Part shown: positions 62,323 through 64,000 of the stretch, one piece after another
Layout of the letters: each line of letters begins with the position of its first letter
Position numbering within the stretch: position 1 is the first letter of the stretch
Assembly: GCA_963787645.1 (NCBI GenBank)
Contig: CAWBDS010000011.1
Coordinates: 1,116,001 to 1,180,000 of the forward strand
Direction: 5' to 3'
From: Palsa-504 sp963787645
Lineage (GTDB): Bacteria; Actinomycetota; Actinomycetes; Streptosporangiales; Streptosporangiaceae
Length of the DNA: 64,000 nt
Position numbers and translations under genes: made by a program
Notes under the pieces: generated by a model
The model's database searches: none
What the model was told of the DNA's origin: nothing
The model's input: only the letters and a program-made list of their open reading frames with translations

Positions 62323-62927
62323 GTGCCGATCCGCACCTTTCTGCCCTGGACGGTCCAGCCCTCGCGGACCATCCGGCCGACCGTGCCGACGAGCAGGGCC
62401 CGTTCGGTCACCTTGATCCGCTCGTGCAGGGTCGCCTCGTCGTCGTCGTCGTGGACCGGGACCGGCGCCTGGGCCACGATCGGCCCGGAGTCCACGCCCT
62501 CGTCGACGACCAGGACCGTGCAGCCGGTCACCTTCACCCCGTGGGCCAGCGCGTCGCGTACCGCGTGCGCGCCCGGAAACGACGGTAGCAGCGCCGGATG
62601 GGTGTTCACGCAGCGGCCGCCGAAGGCGTCCAGGAACTTCTTGCCCACCAGTTTCATGAACCCGGCCAGCACGATCAGGTCGGGCGCGTAGGCTGCGCAC
62701 GCCTTGCTCAGCGACACGTCCCAGTCCACGCGGGCGGGGTGGTCGGCCAGCCGGACGGTGAAGGCGGGCAGGCGGGCTTGTTCGGCCCGGGCGAGGGCGG
62801 TGATCCGGTCGCGGTCCGCGCCGACCGCGACGATCTGGGCGCCGTAGGCCGGGTCGGCGGCGGCGTCGATCAGGGCCTGCAGGTTGGTCCCCTCGCCAGA
62901 CACCAGCACGACCAGGCGAGAGGGCAT
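62319..62927 (-). CDS. purN: Phosphoribosylglycinamide formyltransferase
   Basis: 202 residues. VLVSGEGTNLQALID start, NTHPALLPSFPG with the catalytic His and the Asp/Asn set, and HDDDDEATLHERI near the end. Third step of purine synthesis with 10-formyl-THF. Operon with purH; neighbour of the DUF6350 gene at the right edge, the usual actinobacterial order. Confidence 0.97.
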   Translation of the reverse strand: MPSRLVVLVSGEGTNLQALIDAAADPAYGAQIVAVGADRDRITALARAEQARLPAFTVRLADHPARVDWDVSLSKACAAYAPDLIVLAGFMKLVGKKFLDAFGGRCVNTHPALLPSFPGAHAVRDALAHGVKVTGCTVLVVDEGVDSGPIVAQAPVPVHDDDDEATLHERIKVTERALLVGTVGRMVREGWTVQGRKVRIGT

Positions 62928-63001
62928 GCCGTCACCCTATGGCACGTGGCCCGGCGGCTCGCTGGACAGTGCTGATCCTGGACGGGGCAGAATAGAGCCC
63001 G

Positions 63002-63484
63002 ATGGCCAGATATCAGCCACCGGGCGGACGCGGAACCCAGTCGCGGGGCATGCTCCCGGCCCGGCAGTTGCCTCCACCGGACCCGGCGCTGCGGCAGCGC
63101 GCCGCGGCCGCGCTGGCCATGGGCACGCTCAGCCTGCTCGGCCTGGCGCTCGGGCTGGGCAACCTGCACCGTGGTGTGCTGGTGGCCATCGTGACCCTGG
63201 TGTTCGGTGCGATCGCGATCTGGCTGGGGGCGGGGGCCAGCCGCCGGGCCCGGCGGGGCGGCGTAGCCCGGCCGCGCGGGTCGGTCAGCGGGGTGGTGCT
63301 GGGGGTGTTCGGCCTGGGGTTCAGCGCGTTGTGGCTACTGGTGCTGGCGGTGTTCTGGCCGCAGCTCAGCGCGTACTCCAACTGCATGAACAGCGCCAAC
63401 ACGGTGGCCGCCCAGCAGGTCTGTCACAACCAGCTCGATAACTCGGTCGGCGGCGAGATCAGCGTGCTGCAGGACGGCCGGTAA
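63002..63484 (+). CDS. DUF4190-type membrane protein
   Basis: 160 residues. A polar N-terminus, then three membrane segments (ALAMGTLSLLGLALGLG, LVAIVTLVFGAIAIWLGAG, GVVLGVFGLGFSALWLLVL) and a short outside tail with two cysteines. DUF4190 proteins are of unknown function. Divergent from purN; convergent overlap of 150 bases with the next gene. Confidence 0.75.
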   Translation: MARYQPPGGRGTQSRGMLPARQLPPPDPALRQRAAAALAMGTLSLLGLALGLGNLHRGVLVAIVTLVFGAIAIWLGAGASRRARRGGVARPRGSVSGVVLGVFGLGFSALWLLVLAVFWPQLSAYSNCMNSANTVAAQQVCHNQLDNSVGGEISVLQDGR

Positions 63485-64000
63485 CTCGTCGTCGTCGTCT
63501 TCGTCTGGGTAGTCCGCTGGGTCGTCGCGGTTGGCCCAGGGGTTGAGGTAGATGCGGTGGCCGCCGGCGTCGTCGGTCTCGTCGATCACGCCGACCCGGA
63601 TCTGGTCCTGGTCGGGCGGCCAGGATTCTTGGTTTTCGGCCTCGACCTCGGCCTCGGCCTCGGCGTCGGGGGCCCAGGCCCAGGTTTCCTGAGCGTCTTC
63701 GGGTTCGCTGGGGTGTGGGCGGGGGCGCTTGGGCCGCTTGGGACTGGCGCGGCGGAACAGCAGCCAGTTCGCGGCGGCGGCGGTCAGCGCGGCGGTCACG
63801 CCGATCTGGAGCATGGCGACCAGGGCGACCTGCCACCCGGACGGTCCGACGTTGGCCAGGCGGCCGTCACCGAGCGGGCCGCCGGAGAACGCGGCGAGCA
63901 GGCCGGCCAGCACGCCGGTGGCCGCGCCCGCGGCGAAGCCCCACAGCGCCGCGGCCTCGATCACCGGCGTGGGCGTGACCCGCACGGTCACCAGGCCCGC
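63335..64000 (-). CDS. DUF6350 / PerM-type membrane protein, partial
   Basis: The C-terminal 220 residues are in the window; the start is beyond 64000. Two hydrophobic segments (ALWGFAAGAATGVLAGLLAA; VALVAMLQIGVTAALTAAA) and a GPLGDGRLANVGPS loop between them match the actinobacterial DUF6350 family often beside purN. The tail is long and acidic and reads through the DUF4190 coding end before its stop. Confidence 0.75.
   Translation of the reverse strand, partial: AGLVTVRVTPTPVIEAAALWGFAAGAATGVLAGLLAAFSGGPLGDGRLANVGPSGWQVALVAMLQIGVTAALTAAAANWLLFRRASPKRPKRPRPHPSEPEDAQETWAWAPDAEAEAEVEAENQESWPPDQDQIRVGVIDETDDAGGHRIYLNPWANRDDPADYPDEDDDDELPAVLQHADLAADRVIELVVTDLLGGHRVGAVHAVGVRAELRPEHRQHQ

Overview
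The window is GC-rich DNA (about 70 percent by eye) with strong codon bias, GTG/TTG starts and overlapping start/stop junctions. Typical actinobacterial genes are present: mycothiol-type maleylpyruvate isomerase fold, the acyl-CoA carboxylase epsilon subunit, an ECF42 sigma factor with its DGPF partner, a PASTA-less Ser/Thr kinase, and the mnmA / methionine-synthase-like / ligA / gatCAB cluster. A Streptosporangiales-like or related high-GC actinomycete is the best guess. I saw no tRNA, rRNA, CRISPR array or complete integrase.

Layout. 1-3.2 kb: a carbohydrate ABC importer operon (lipoprotein binding protein and two permeases) that runs off the left edge. 3.4-19.7 kb: an accessory and partly decayed region. 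It holds a broken FAD monooxygenase, a Ser/Thr kinase, a PadR-controlled MacB-like ABC system, a TPR fragment, an aldo/keto reductase behind the tail of an enolase-superfamily dehydratase, a TetR/NAD(P)-epimerase divergent pair, a heavily frameshifted SF1 helicase, an AbrB/VapC pair and an acyl-CoA dehydrogenase. Short copies of the 3' end of that dehydrogenase recur twice upstream in the same orientation, about 3.9 kb apart. 19.7-42 kb: mostly core metabolism. It includes a RodZ-like protein, purE-purK, an NCS1 permease, GtrA, a two-component system, an acyl-CoA carboxyltransferase with HMG-CoA lyase, a Tat-exported arylsulfotransferase-like protein, PH-domain protein-birA-alaX-ppc, pccB-NYN-accE and gatCAB.

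42-64 kb: the conserved order iscS-mnmA-(methionine synthase-like)-ligA-gatCAB is present, but split by two inserted blocks. The first (42.2-44.5 kb) carries DGPF protein, ECF42 sigma and an Mpi-fold protein. The second (48-54.9 kb) carries a nucleotidyl-cyclase-like protein, two paralogous tiny membrane proteins with duplicated upstream regions, a GntR/UTRA regulator, an MFS exporter, a possible 21-residue peptide gene, a 2OG-Fe(II) oxygenase and an EgtD-like methyltransferase fused by overlap to the end of mnmA. etfBA, a UDP-glucose dehydrogenase-like gene, purN-purH and two membrane proteins close the window.

The second inserted block is the best place to look for something new: a regulator, an exporter, two tailoring-type enzymes and a tiny ORF with a good ribosome binding site. 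Two single-base frameshifts (a MalG-type permease and gatB) look more like sequence errors than biology; those in the helicase, FAD monooxygenase and dehydratase tail look like real decay. All functional calls come from reading motifs by eye; no searches were run.
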